The translations under genes and the position numbers were made by a program. Positions 26,572-34,958 of a DNA stretch of 64,000 nt are shown in pieces (the stretch's first letter is position 1; each line of letters starts with the position of its first letter). The notes beneath the pieces were generated by a model. The model was not told the origin of the DNA, ran no database searches, and was given only the letters and a program-made list of their open reading frames with translations. This DNA is from Serratia plymuthica NBRC 102599 (GTDB taxonomy: Bacteria; Pseudomonadota; Gammaproteobacteria; Enterobacterales; Enterobacteriaceae): NCBI RefSeq assembly GCF_001590925.1, contig NZ_BCTU01000025.1, forward strand, positions 1 through 64,000, in the 5' to 3' direction.

Positions 26572-26645
26572 GTGGCATTGCACAAGATATTGCAGAAAAC
26601 CTGAAAGATGATGCGTGGCATTTTGATGATGGTTCAAGAGCGTAA
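26572..26645 (+). pseudogene. C-terminal fragment of an unidentified protein
   Basis: Immediately after the left direct repeat, an open plus-strand frame encodes GIAQDIAENLKDDAWHFDDG and ends SRA-stop at 26643-26645. It has no start codon or upstream body, since the repeat junction cuts it. The composition looks like a real protein tail, not a chance frame, but I do not recognise the parent. It is probably part of the imported island. Confidence 0.4.
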
Positions 26646-26795
26646 CGGTAATACCCACTTTTTCCCTTGAGCGGAAACGGGCAAAAATCCGAATCCAGGT
26701 CAGAGGAACTGCGCAACATTTACACCGCCACATGTCACAACATATTATCCTCCTTGTGAAAACCCAATGGACTGCAATACAAGGAATGTATCACC
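26646..26795. other. AT-rich leader before the DUF3289 gene
   Basis: This 150-base stretch contains no gene. It should hold the promoter of the DUF3289/DUF943 pair; an AGGA ribosome site lies nine bases before the ATG at 26796. Its base use differs from the GC-rich flanks. Confidence 0.4.
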
Positions 26796-27646
26796 ATGTC
26801 TGCATTAGAGTTTCCCTGCATTATATTCAAGACCAAAAGGCGAATGGACGATTATGGTGCAGAGGATATGCGTTGCGGGGACTTATCCGAAGCGCAGTTA
26901 AAAACGCATTTCCGGCTGGTGGATGTTTCTGCCAAAGTGAATCCTTACACGCTGACAAGAATCATCCCATCTAGCCAGCCGCAGTTGATGTTTCATGGAT
27001 CCCGTGAAGAGGGCGAAAAAATCACCCGACAGGAGTGTGCCAAAATATTGTTTAATGAGTTCCGCCACCTCTCTCAGTCTTTTGCCATGTATGGCCCCTA
27101 CAAACACCTGATCGAGAAGATGATTACCCATATGCAAAGCAGCAACGGCTCTGCATTCGCTAGTGTGCACCTGGACGCTGCTTTGAAAGAGCAGATACTT
27201 AACGATAGATCGCCAGATAATAGCTCACGCCTGTTGTTGAAAACAGTGCTAGATAAGAATATAGATTGGGAGGAAAAATGTTATCCCGCAGAAAAAATCA
27301 AAAGCTAAAAGACGCTATTCTTTTTAGTAAACTGCCTAAGTTTGACAGATTTGAGGATAATTTTAACGGAATGGGTATCACTGTTCATGATACTTGGGCT
27401 ACACATGTCACAATAAAATCACTGCATATTGATAATGACCACTACCGTGCGATTGTACATTACAAAGTACAGGATCATTTCGGCCTGGATAGCGACGACA
27501 TTTCAAAGTTTAAATTTAACCAGTTCCGCTTTTTCCGTATCTGGTTTGTGCTTCAGCGATACAATCAGTTTGGCTTTAATCCCTTTATGACTAATATGGA
27601 AGCCACCATAGAAATCACCGGGGGACCCAATGAAAGCAAAAAATAA
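26796..27646 (+). pseudogene. DUF3289 (YPO3983-like) family gene split by a frameshift
   Basis: Two overlapping frames together give one DUF3289 protein of about 282 residues. The first (26796-27308) encodes MSALEFPC...MDDYGAEDMRCGDL...NIDWEEKCYPAEK and then stops; the second, in the -1 frame, continues NQKLKDAILFSKLPKFDRF and DNFNGMGITVHDTWATH through QFRFFRIWFVLQRY to a stop at 27646. The switch point is a run of six A at 27292-27297; one more A would restore the frame. A strong GGAGG with an ATG at 27278 could also start the second part separately. DUF3289 proteins occur beside DUF943 in enterobacteria, often near type VI secretion genes; the function is unknown. AT-rich relative to neighbours. 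Confidence 0.8.
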
Positions 27647-28094
27647 AAAAACTTTCCTTGTCCTGATGCTGACTGCATGTGCTCTGTCAGGATACTTCCT
27701 CTGGTTATCGCAGCGTACGGTAGAAATCATAGCCGTTCATCAAAGGCATGAAATCAGTTCTATATTGGTTAATAACTTCCCATTTACTGATAGAGGTAAG
27801 ATAGCCTGGTGGTTTAAAAATAAAGACATGCTAAAAAGCCGCTACGGAGCCCCCAGGCCAGATCGCGATGGAGGTTTTACTGTTATTTTTTGGGATTTTG
27901 GCGATGGATATAAAGAAGAAGGCAAGTATGACAGACTGTGTTTTGACAATATGAAAGCGGTTAAAAATTGCATAGAAAAAGAAAGATACATGACAATTTA
28001 CAAATTTAACAATGAAGAGCCTTTATTTTCTTTCGATGGTAAACGATATATAGCCAATGCAAAAGGAGAAATAGTAAAACTCAAAGATGAGTAA
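27630..28094 (+). CDS. DUF943 family protein
   Basis: A 154-residue protein with a single membrane segment near the N terminus (residues 7-26, KTFLVLMLTACALSGYFLWL) and a periplasmic domain with KIAWWFKNKDMLKSRYG, FTVIFWDFGDGYKEEGKYDRLCF and KNCIEKER, which are DUF943 features. Its start overlaps the end of the DUF3289 frame by 17 bases, so the two are coupled. The pairing is recurrent in Yersinia, Serratia and related genera and has been thought to relate to secreted-toxin immunity, which is unproven. Two conserved cysteines may form a disulfide. Confidence 0.8.
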   Translation: MKAKNKKTFLVLMLTACALSGYFLWLSQRTVEIIAVHQRHEISSILVNNFPFTDRGKIAWWFKNKDMLKSRYGAPRPDRDGGFTVIFWDFGDGYKEEGKYDRLCFDNMKAVKNCIEKERYMTIYKFNNEEPLFSFDGKRYIANAKGEIVKLKDE

Positions 28095-28216
28095 ATCACC
28101 GTTCATGATACTTGAGCGACAGATATCACAATAAGTTAACTGCATATTGATAATGTTCGCTATCGCACCGTTGCGCATGACAAAGTGCAGGATCATTTCG
28201 GTATAGAGATTGCTGG
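28093..28216 (+). pseudogene. Decayed second copy of a DUF3289 segment
   Basis: This stretch aligns with 27378-27501 of the DUF3289 gene: shared words include GTTCATGATACTTG, CTGCATATTGATAATG and CAGGATCATTTCGG. It has substitutions, small gaps and an in-frame TGA where the gene has TGG, and no start codon. It is a remnant of an earlier duplicate, which suggests that the island once held tandem DUF3289-DUF943 units. Confidence 0.75.
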
Positions 28217-28405
28217 AAGAATGAGATAAAAGCGGTAACCTCTTCCCGCCAACGTCAATGCATTTCAATACGGCGATTACCCCCTATCTCGACTGGCGGC
28301 AATCGCAGCCCGGCACACTCGCGGCGTCGATCACAATCACATGCGATTTTTTGTATGTAAAAATAGTTTTAACCTGCCCACTCGCCCAGGTGGGGGACTG
28401 TAAAT
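28217..28405. other. Non-coding right end of the AT-rich island
   Basis: No gene is visible. The stretch joins the decayed DUF3289 segment to the right direct repeat. A short CCCAC/GTGGG hairpin lies near 28378-28396 and could terminate the PhnD-like operon or the island's transcript. Confidence 0.4.
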
Positions 28406-28470
28406 TTACAACGCCGTCACCCCCAGCGCGGCGGCCTGTTGTTCCAGTGCGGTGATTTTTTGGTACGCCG
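28406..28470 (-). repeat. 65-bp direct repeat, right copy (within the PhnD-like gene)
   Basis: This is the native copy: it is the final 22 codons including the stop of the PhnD-like gene. The left copy is at 26507-26571. The repeat unit spacing is 1899 bases. Confidence 0.92.
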
Positions 28471-29188
28471 AACGGGGGACCAGCGTGAAATCGCCGATCA
28501 GCAGGCTGTCGCTCACCGCTTCCCCCACCATCGCCTTCGCTCCGGTGCGCAATATTTCCAGCTGTTCCGGCGGCGTATGCGCTGAGGTAATCAGCGGCAA
28601 CCCTGGAACGACGGCCGTCCGGCCAATAATTTTCACCCCCGCCAGCGCCTGCGGTTGCGCCCGTTTGAGCAATTCCAGGCTGACGCAGTCAATGGCCGCA
28701 ATGTCCGCTTCGCGGCTTTGGATCAGTTTGAGCGATTGATAATGCGCGCCGGAGGCAATGGCGGCGCGGAAGAATTTCCCGTCTTGCGCCAGAGGCGCGA
28801 TCAGGGCGCGCAGGCTGTTATGACCAGACTGCGAATCGGTGCTGTTATAGGCCGCTACCCGGCCGCGAAAATCCGCCAGGCTTTCGCCCGGCTCATCATC
28901 GCGGACCACCAACCAGCTACTGTACTCCGGCCCCTCGCAACCCTCGACGCGATAGTGATAAGTGCCGACCAGTTGTACCTGCGGCAGGCTGCTGACCAGC
29001 GGATAACCGCAGGTCTGGCTGAGCAAGACATCGTCCTGCTGCCAGTGCCGCGCCAAATCCTGCGGCCAACTCAGTTGCGGCGGCAGATCCGCCAGCCCCA
29101 AATCTTGAAGTTTTTCGCGCAGCACCTGCCAAAAGGCCTCGGCCGGTTGATGCGTAACGCCGTACATCGGCAAAGATACCTGCTTCAT
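28406..29188 (-). CDS. PhnD-like (phosphate/phosphonate-type) substrate-binding protein without a signal peptide
   Basis: A 260-residue periplasmic-binding-protein fold of the phosphonate-binding type (PF12974-like), with VAAYNSTDSQSGHNSLRALIAPL and the ADIAAIDCVSLELLKRAQP region that forms the ligand cleft. The N terminus MKQVSLPMYGVTHQPAEAFW has no export signal or lipobox, so it is probably cytoplasmic. It starts five bases after the stop of yehW and ends the osmF operon. Its role with an osmoprotectant transporter is unknown; a cytoplasmic ligand sensor or enzyme-like role is possible. Confidence 0.75.
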   Translation of the reverse strand: MKQVSLPMYGVTHQPAEAFWQVLREKLQDLGLADLPPQLSWPQDLARHWQQDDVLLSQTCGYPLVSSLPQVQLVGTYHYRVEGCEGPEYSSWLVVRDDEPGESLADFRGRVAAYNSTDSQSGHNSLRALIAPLAQDGKFFRAAIASGAHYQSLKLIQSREADIAAIDCVSLELLKRAQPQALAGVKIIGRTAVVPGLPLITSAHTPPEQLEILRTGAKAMVGEAVSDSLLIGDFTLVPRSAYQKITALEQQAAALGVTAL

Positions 29189-29193
29189 GTCCC

Positions 29194-29970
29194 TTACCCC
29201 ACAGAAGGATCCGCCGGCGTCTGCTGACGCCAGGCGGTGAGATAGCGCACCCAGCGCTCAAACAGCATATCGGTGATGATCGCCAGCAAGGCCACCACCG
29301 CTGCGCCCTGGATCACATAGGCGGTATTGAAACCGCTCAGGCCGATGATGATCGGCGAACCCAGCGTTTTGGTGCCGACGGTGGAGGCGATCGCCGCCGT
29401 GCCGATGTTAATGATGACCGACGTGCGGATACCGGCAACAATCACCGGCGCCGCCAGCGGCAGCTCGACCCGCCACAGGATCTGCCTGGCGTTCATCCCC
29501 ACCCCCTGCGCAATCTCGCGCGTGGCGCTGGGCACCGACTCAATCCCCGCCAGTGTCCCCTGCAAGATGGGCAGTAGGCCGTACAGCACCAGGGCAATAA
29601 TCGCTGGCTGCTCGCTAAAGCCCATCACCGGCACGGCAACCGCCAGCACCGCCACCGGCGGGAAGGTCTGACCGACCGCCACCAGGGTTTCCACCAGCGA
29701 GCGGAACTCCTTGCCGGCCCGACGGGTCACGCCGATCCCGGCCGCCACGCCAATCGCCACGGCGATCAGGCTGGAAACTGCCACCAGCAACAGATGCGCC
29801 CACACCAGCGAGATAAAGCTGTCTTGCTGATAGACCGGCCGGTCCAGATCGGGGAACCAGGCGGCGAACAGCCCGTGCAAATGATTCATGCCAAACACCA
29901 GCGCCAGCAGCAAAGCAAAGGTCCAGGGCAGCGGATCGCGCAGCCAGCGCGTGAAACGCTGCGCACTCAT
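29194..29970 (-). CDS. yehW: Osmoprotectant ABC transporter permease YehW
   Basis: A 258-residue inner-membrane permease with the binding-protein-dependent transport signature ([31 protein letters not shown] near residue 160) and six helices. It is the second permease of the OsmF/YehZYXW system, which takes up glycine betaine-type solutes with low affinity in E. coli. Its start overlaps the yehX stop by four bases. Gene order osmF-yehY-yehX-yehW is the same as in E. coli. Confidence 0.88.
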   Translation of the reverse strand: MSAQRFTRWLRDPLPWTFALLLALVFGMNHLHGLFAAWFPDLDRPVYQQDSFISLVWAHLLLVAVSSLIAVAIGVAAGIGVTRRAGKEFRSLVETLVAVGQTFPPVAVLAVAVPVMGFSEQPAIIALVLYGLLPILQGTLAGIESVPSATREIAQGVGMNARQILWRVELPLAAPVIVAGIRTSVIINIGTAAIASTVGTKTLGSPIIIGLSGFNTAYVIQGAAVVALLAIITDMLFERWVRYLTAWRQQTPADPSVG

Positions 29971-30902
29971 GACAGCGCCTTTTGGCTAATCAGATCGTTG
30001 AAATGCAGCACGCCGAGCGCTTCGCCCTGTTCGCCCACCACCGGTAAACGTTCGCTGCCGCGCGCCACAAACACCGACAGGGCTTCGCGCAGGCTCATGG
30101 CGGCAGCGATCGGCTCTCCGTCGGCACTGCCGGGGCGCACGCGCTCCGCTACCGTTCCCAGCGACAGCAGCTTGATGCCGCGATCGCTGCGGCCGAAGAA
30201 ATCGCGGACAAAATCGTTGGCCGGCGCGGTCAGCAGTTCCAGCGGCGTACCCTGCTGCACAATACGCCCCTGATCGAGCAATACGATGCGGTCCGCCAGC
30301 GCCAGCGCTTCGTCGATATCGTGCGTCACCAGCACTATGGTGCGCCCGGAAAGATGATGAATGCGCGCAATCTCCGTTTGCAGCGCCGCCCGCGTCACCG
30401 GATCCAGCGCACCGAAAGGCTCATCCATCAGCAGCACCTCGGGGTCGGCGGCCAGCGCCCGCGCTACTCCAACCCGCTGCTGCTGCCCGCCGGAAAGCTG
30501 GTGCGGGTAGCGGCGGCGGAACAGATCCGGCTCCAGGTGCAACAGCTCCAGCAGTTCGGTCACCCGGTCACGGATGCGCGCCCGCGGCCATTTCAGCAGT
30601 TGCGGCACGGTGGCGATGTTCTCCTCCACCGTCCAGTGCGGGAACAGGCCAATCGACTGGATGGCATAGCCCATCCGACGGCGCAGATCCTGCGGTTTGA
30701 ATTTCTGGATCTCCTCGCCGGCAAAATAAATCTTGCCCTGATCGTGCTCGATCAGCCGGTTGATCATTTTTAACGTCGTGGATTTACCGGAACCCGAGGT
30801 GCCGATCAGTACGGCAAACTCGCCCTCGGCAATCTGCAGCGTAAGGTCGTCCACCGCCGGCTTGCCCTGAAAAATCTTGCTGACCTGGTTAAAGTGAATC
30901 AT
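29967..30902 (-). CDS. yehX: Osmoprotectant ABC transporter ATPase YehX
   Basis: A 311-residue ATPase with Walker [10 protein letters not shown] (residues 34-42), signature [15 protein letters not shown] and Walker [14 protein letters not shown], followed by a C-terminal CBS-type region ([40 protein letters not shown]). In OpuA-type transporters the CBS part senses ionic strength and gates transport, so a similar switch is inferred. It overlaps both neighbours by four bases, so the genes are translationally coupled. Confidence 0.92.
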   Translation of the reverse strand: MIHFNQVSKIFQGKPAVDDLTLQIAEGEFAVLIGTSGSGKSTTLKMINRLIEHDQGKIYFAGEEIQKFKPQDLRRRMGYAIQSIGLFPHWTVEENIATVPQLLKWPRARIRDRVTELLELLHLEPDLFRRRYPHQLSGGQQQRVGVARALAADPEVLLMDEPFGALDPVTRAALQTEIARIHHLSGRTIVLVTHDIDEALALADRIVLLDQGRIVQQGTPLELLTAPANDFVRDFFGRSDRGIKLLSLGTVAERVRPGSADGEPIAAAMSLREALSVFVARGSERLPVVGEQGEALGVLHFNDLISQKALS

Positions 30903-32059
30903 CGGCGTGACACGTCCAATAATGAAACCATAAATTTAAACAGCGAATCGACGATTACCGCCATCACGATCACCGGGATCACCCCCAGCAGCACCAAATC
31001 CAGCGCGCTGCTGAGCAGACCCTGAAAGACGATGGCGCCAAACCCCCCGGCACCGATCAGCGCCGCCACCACCGCCATGCCGACGGTTTGCACCGCCAGA
31101 ATGCGCACGCCGGTCAGAAACAACGGTAACGCCAACGGCAACTGCACGCGCAAGAAAATCTGCCCGCGCGTCAGGCCCATGCCGCGGGCAGACTCGATCA
31201 CGCTGGCCGGCACGCTTTGCAGCCCGGCCACCACGCTGCGCACCAGCGGCAACAGGGCGTACAACACCAGCGCAACGATCGCCGGCGCCATGCCGATACC
31301 GCTCACGCCGTGCTCCGCCAGCCAGGGTACCGCCGTCGCCAATCCGGCCAATGGCGCTATCAGCAGACCAAACAGCGCAATTGAGGGCACGGTCTGGATA
31401 ATGTTCAGGGTCGAGAAGATCGGCGTTTGCCAGCGACGGGAACGGAAACACAGCACCCCGAGCGGCACGCCAATCAGCAGCGCCGGCACCAGCGTCGCCA
31501 GCAGAATGGTCAGGTGCTGCAACAGCGCGGCGTCAAAGACGTCCTGCCGGTTGTAGTACTCCTTCAGCAACGAAAGCTGATCCAACTGATGCCCAAACAG
31601 CAGCGCTAACGCAGGCAGCACCACCAGCAGATTGCCGAGGATACGCCACAGGTGCGAGGCAGCAAGACGGGTCATGGCGTCCGCGGCCATCAGCAGGCTC
31701 AGCGCCAACATCAACCAGCAACCGCTGCCCCAGGAGGTACGCGCCAGTTTGGAGCCTTCCTGCGCCAGTTGTTGTGCGGCATGGCCGCTCAGCCAGAAGG
31801 CCAGCGTCAGCAACGCCGAAGCGGCCAGTGCGGTGAGCAATGCGTTGCGCCTGCTCGGCGCCAACAGGCTAAGCGCCGCCAGCACCAGCATCGGCGCCAA
31901 CAGCCACAACGCCGGGCCATGCAGCAGGGAGATCAGGGAAATGGGCTTGCCCGACAGCAGGCGATTGGGGGCATAGCTGAGAAACGGCAGGCCAAATGCG
32001 GCCAGCAGCAACAGGATAAGCAATGTCAGTAAAACGCGGTTTTTTACGGCAATAATCAA
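30899..32059 (-). CDS. yehY: Osmoprotectant ABC transporter permease YehY
   Basis: A 386-residue permease with a long hydrophobic N-terminal extension and a C-terminal permease domain bearing ESARGMGLTRGQIFLRVQLPLALPLFLTGVR. I propose a TTG start at 32059 with GGAGAG just upstream, which gives a length very close to E. coli YehY (385). An ATG further upstream at 32146 would add residues encoded by the 32099-32121 hairpin and overlap osmF, so it is rejected. The hairpin between osmF and yehY may lower expression of the membrane part. Confidence 0.85.
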   Translation of the reverse strand: MIIAVKNRVLLTLLILLLLAAFGLPFLSYAPNRLLSGKPISLISLLHGPALWLLAPMLVLAALSLLAPSRRNALLTALAASALLTLAFWLSGHAAQQLAQEGSKLARTSWGSGCWLMLALSLLMAADAMTRLAASHLWRILGNLLVVLPALALLFGHQLDQLSLLKEYYNRQDVFDAALLQHLTILLATLVPALLIGVPLGVLCFRSRRWQTPIFSTLNIIQTVPSIALFGLLIAPLAGLATAVPWLAEHGVSGIGMAPAIVALVLYALLPLVRSVVAGLQSVPASVIESARGMGLTRGQIFLRVQLPLALPLFLTGVRILAVQTVGMAVVAALIGAGGFGAIVFQGLLSSALDLVLLGVIPVIVMAVIVDSLFKFMVSLLDVSRR

Positions 32060-32098
32060 AGAAACTCTCCGGCTCCATGTCTGGTGGGCCGTATCCCG

Positions 32099-32121
32099 CC
32101 CCTCTCCCAAGGGGAGAGGGG
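32099..32121. repeat. Palindromic hairpin element between osmF and yehY
   Basis: A perfect 10-bp stem CCCCTCTCCC/GGGAGAGGGG with a 3-base loop. It lies in the 73-base osmF-yehY gap. Elements of this type are repeated in many enterobacterial genomes. In an ABC operon such a hairpin can keep the binding-protein message more stable than the permease message. Confidence 0.75.
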
Positions 32122-32132
32122 GAATATCGGCA

Positions 32133-33065
32133 TTATCCCTTAACAAATCCTTTCTCTTTCAGATAAGCGGCCGCAACCTGTTTGGCATCCTGGCCTTCTA
32201 CCGCGATCTGCGCGTTGAGTTTCTGTAGCGTCGGGCCATCCAGTGAGGCAAATACCGGCTTCAGCAGTTCGGCGATATTGGCGTGCTGTTTCAGCGCCGC
32301 CTCGCGAATAATCGGCGCCGGCGCGTAAATCGGCTGCACGCCTTTTGGATCCTCGAGCGTTTGCAGCCCCAGCGCCGCCACCGGGCCGTCGGTGCCGTAG
32401 GCCATCGCCGCGTTCACGCCGGAGGTCTGCTCCGCCGCCGCCTTGATGGTCACGGCGGTATCGCCGCCGGCCAGCGACAGCAGTTGATCCTGGTTCAGTT
32501 TAAAACCGTAGGCATTTTGGAACGCCGGCAGCGCATCCGGGCGTTCGATAAACTCCGCCGAAGCCGCCAGCTTGAACTTGCCGCCGCCGTTGATCCACTT
32601 GCTCAGGTCGGCCAGGGTTTTCAGGTGGTTGGCGTCCGCCACGTCCTGACGGATGGCGATGGTCCAGGTGTTGTTGGCCGGCGATGCCGCCAGCCAGACG
32701 ATTTTGTTCTTGTCATAATCGAGCTTCTTCACCTTCTCGAAACCGGCCTGAGCGTTTTTCCACGCCGGATCTTTTTCATCGGAGAAGAAAAATGCGCCGT
32801 TGCCGGTGTATTCCGGGTAGACGTCAATCTCGCCGGAGGTGATCGCCCCGCGCAGCACCTTGGTGGTGCCGAGCTGCAATTTGTTGGTGGTTTTGATGCC
32901 GTTGGATTCCAGCACCTGCACGATGATGTTGCCGAGCAGCGAACCTTCGGTGTCGATTTTAGACCCGACGCGCACCGTATCGGCCGCCTGCGCCACGCCG
33001 ACGCTCGCGGCGAGCAAGGTCAACGCCAGAGCAAAGAAACGTCCGCGTGATGGAGTGATAGCCAT
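32133..33065 (-). CDS. osmF: Osmoprotectant ABC transporter substrate-binding protein OsmF/YehZ
   Basis: A 310-residue periplasmic binding protein. The signal peptide ends near SVGVAQA/ADTVRVG, and the OpuAC-type fold shows GSKIDTEGSLLGNIIVQVLE, SGEIDVYPEYTGNG and YGTDGPVAALGLQTLEDPKG. E. coli YehZ is 305 residues. The ATG at 33065 follows AGAGGAAAAAG. Only 29 bases separate it from the desaturase gene upstream, so unlike in E. coli a dedicated promoter would have to lie inside that gene, or the genes share a message. Confidence 0.9.
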   Translation of the reverse strand: MAITPSRGRFFALALTLLAASVGVAQAADTVRVGSKIDTEGSLLGNIIVQVLESNGIKTTNKLQLGTTKVLRGAITSGEIDVYPEYTGNGAFFFSDEKDPAWKNAQAGFEKVKKLDYDKNKIVWLAASPANNTWTIAIRQDVADANHLKTLADLSKWINGGGKFKLAASAEFIERPDALPAFQNAYGFKLNQDQLLSLAGGDTAVTIKAAAEQTSGVNAAMAYGTDGPVAALGLQTLEDPKGVQPIYAPAPIIREAALKQHANIAELLKPVFASLDGPTLQKLNAQIAVEGQDAKQVAAAYLKEKGFVKG

Positions 33066-33094
33066 ACTTTTTCCTCTTGTAATGTGTTTTCCGG

Positions 33095-34162
33095 CTATTT
33101 GGCCAGATCGATTGGAAAATCCTGAGAAACGCGCTTCCATCGCGCAATCAATGTCTCTGCCGGCCAGGCGTCATATTCGCGCTGGTGCGCCGCCGGCGTT
33201 TCACCGCCGCTGAAAGGGTGAACCTCAACGGCAACCGGGGTAAACGCGTAGTCACTCACCCATTGGCCATAGCCCTGCACCACAAATCCCTGGCTGCGCT
33301 GCCGGTACGCGCCGCGCTCCGCCAGATACACTTCCCGTAAACCGTACCACGGCAAGCCGGGCAGATCATGGTGAACTAAATGATAGTTCAGATTGAGAAA
33401 CAGCAGCCGCCACGGCCACGCCGCCTCATTAATAATAGAACGTGCCTGCGGAGCTTCAACGGCGCGATGCTCAAAAAACGATCTCACCTTGGTCAGCGCC
33501 AGCGCCGGGTAGCTGACGGCCAACAGGTAGAACGCCGCGCCAATGCCCTGCCGTTCCAGCCAACCCAGCACCGCCACCAACAGCAGCAGGTGCACCAGCC
33601 ACATCGCCAGCGTGCGCAGTTCGCCGGCGGCGATAGCTTTCAATGCGTTGACCAACGTAGCGGCGATATCCAGCGCCGGGCCAAGCGCAATCCGCCCGGC
33701 CAGCGTATTGCGTACCTTCGCCAACAGCGGAAACAGCCGTGGGAAACGCCGCCATTGGGCCTGGCTGAAATAATAGCTTTCGGGATCTTCATGCGGATCG
33801 GTCAGGTGTTCGTTACGGTGGTGCTGAATATGCGAATCGCGATACAGACCGTAGGGATACCAAACCGCCAGCGGCAACAGGCCAAACAGCTGATTGACTC
33901 GCGGCCAGCGCGTTGGGTGGCCGTGGATAAGTTCATGTTGCAGCGACATATACCAGGTGGTCAGCAGGATCAGCAGCGGTGTGCCAAGCCACGGCCCCAG
34001 CGTCTGCCAGTACTGCACCACGCCAAACCAGCCGCCGTAGACCGCCGCCATAATGCCCCAGGTCGGCAGCTCCAGCCGCCAGTACCAGCGCCGGTTAAGC
34101 TGCCGGATCCAACTGCGCTGGGCAGAATGCAGATAGTGGCTGTGGCGTTGGGTTGAGGACAT
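33095..34162 (-). CDS. Membrane fatty acid desaturase family protein
   Basis: A 355-residue membrane di-iron enzyme with the three histidine boxes of the family: HELIHGH (near residue 75), HIQHHRNEH (near residue 110) and YHLVHHDLP (near residue 245), the last with HxxHH. Two hydrophobic pairs flank the boxes. It would insert a double bond in acyl chains at the inner membrane, or hydroxylate a hydrocarbon. It is the first gene of the array leading into osmF-yehYXW with a 29-base gap. The exact substrate cannot be read. Confidence 0.82.
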   Translation of the reverse strand: MSSTQRHSHYLHSAQRSWIRQLNRRWYWRLELPTWGIMAAVYGGWFGVVQYWQTLGPWLGTPLLILLTTWYMSLQHELIHGHPTRWPRVNQLFGLLPLAVWYPYGLYRDSHIQHHRNEHLTDPHEDPESYYFSQAQWRRFPRLFPLLAKVRNTLAGRIALGPALDIAATLVNALKAIAAGELRTLAMWLVHLLLLVAVLGWLERQGIGAAFYLLAVSYPALALTKVRSFFEHRAVEAPQARSIINEAAWPWRLLFLNLNYHLVHHDLPGLPWYGLREVYLAERGAYRQRSQGFVVQGYGQWVSDYAFTPVAVEVHPFSGGETPAAHQREYDAWPAETLIARWKRVSQDFPIDLAK

Positions 34163-34250
34163 GCTGCGGCTCGCTGTAGGAAATTTTCCTCAGTATCTGC
34201 GAGCCGCTGTGGCGCTCAAAATAACGAAAGCGGTAAAGCAAAGTTAAAAA

Positions 34251-34727
34251 TCAGCTATTTGCGTAAACGGCCTGCGGCTGACATTCGATAGGGAAATTGA
34301 CCGAGTTGGCGATAAAGCACAGGTGGTGCGCTTTTTCATGCAGTTGTTGCGCCAGTTGCAGATCGTCGCCGTCCCGCACCGTTACCCGCGGGCGTAGCGT
34401 AACCGAAGTAAAAAACCCGCCGCGCTGGGCGTCTTCGCGCATGATGCCGACGGCGTTGTCCTGATAGGCCAGCACCGAAATCCCCGACGTGGCGCACAGG
34501 TGCAGATACCAAAGTTTGTGGCAGGCGCTGACTGACGCCACCAGCAGATCCTCCGGGTTCCAGCGGGCGGCGTCGCCGCGAAAGGCCGGGTCGGCGGAAC
34601 CGGCAATATCCGCCTTGCCTGCGGCGCTGATGCGATGATCGCGGCCGTAAGATTTGTAATCCAGCGTACCGGCACCCAGATTGCCTTCCCAGTTCACTTC
34701 CACGTCGTACTGATGTTCACCTTTCAT
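34251..34727 (-). CDS. OsmC-family peroxidase-like protein
   Basis: A 158-residue OsmC-type protein with the two reactive cysteines in VASVSACHKLWYLHLC (near residue 70) and HHLCFIANSVNFPI (near residue 135). Such proteins reduce organic peroxides. A 90-base gap separates it from the desaturase gene on the same strand; the start at 34727 follows an AT-rich leader with GGAAAA upstream. Confidence 0.85.
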   Translation of the reverse strand: MKGEHQYDVEVNWEGNLGAGTLDYKSYGRDHRISAAGKADIAGSADPAFRGDAARWNPEDLLVASVSACHKLWYLHLCATSGISVLAYQDNAVGIMREDAQRGGFFTSVTLRPRVTVRDGDDLQLAQQLHEKAHHLCFIANSVNFPIECQPQAVYANS

Positions 34728-34922
34728 TACCCGATTTTCCTTTTGCCATGCATCAAAAAACGCTAATCAAAGAAAGACCCGCGACAACTATTGGCGGAAA
34801 AAGGCCAAGGGGCAAGCGACGTTTTTATCCGGCAGCACGATAGTGACGCTTTCTCACGATCGCCGCATTTTTTATGCACGTACCATCCCGTATCATCTCT
34901 GATGATGAGCGTAAAATTACAA

Positions 34923-34928
34923 TATAAT
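34923..34928 (+). promoter_or_regulatory. Likely -10 element for the PhzF-like gene
   Basis: A perfect TATAAT lies 30 bases before the PhzF-like ATG, in an AT-rich stretch. No good -35 hexamer was found at the expected distance. Confidence 0.4.
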
Positions 34929-34958
34929 GACCCAAAAAACATAATGAGAGGATGACCG

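Noticed and set aside
32060-32146. ATG start for yehY at 32146
   Set aside because: It would translate the hairpin repeat and overlap the end of osmF; the TTG at 32059 has GGAG upstream and gives the family length.
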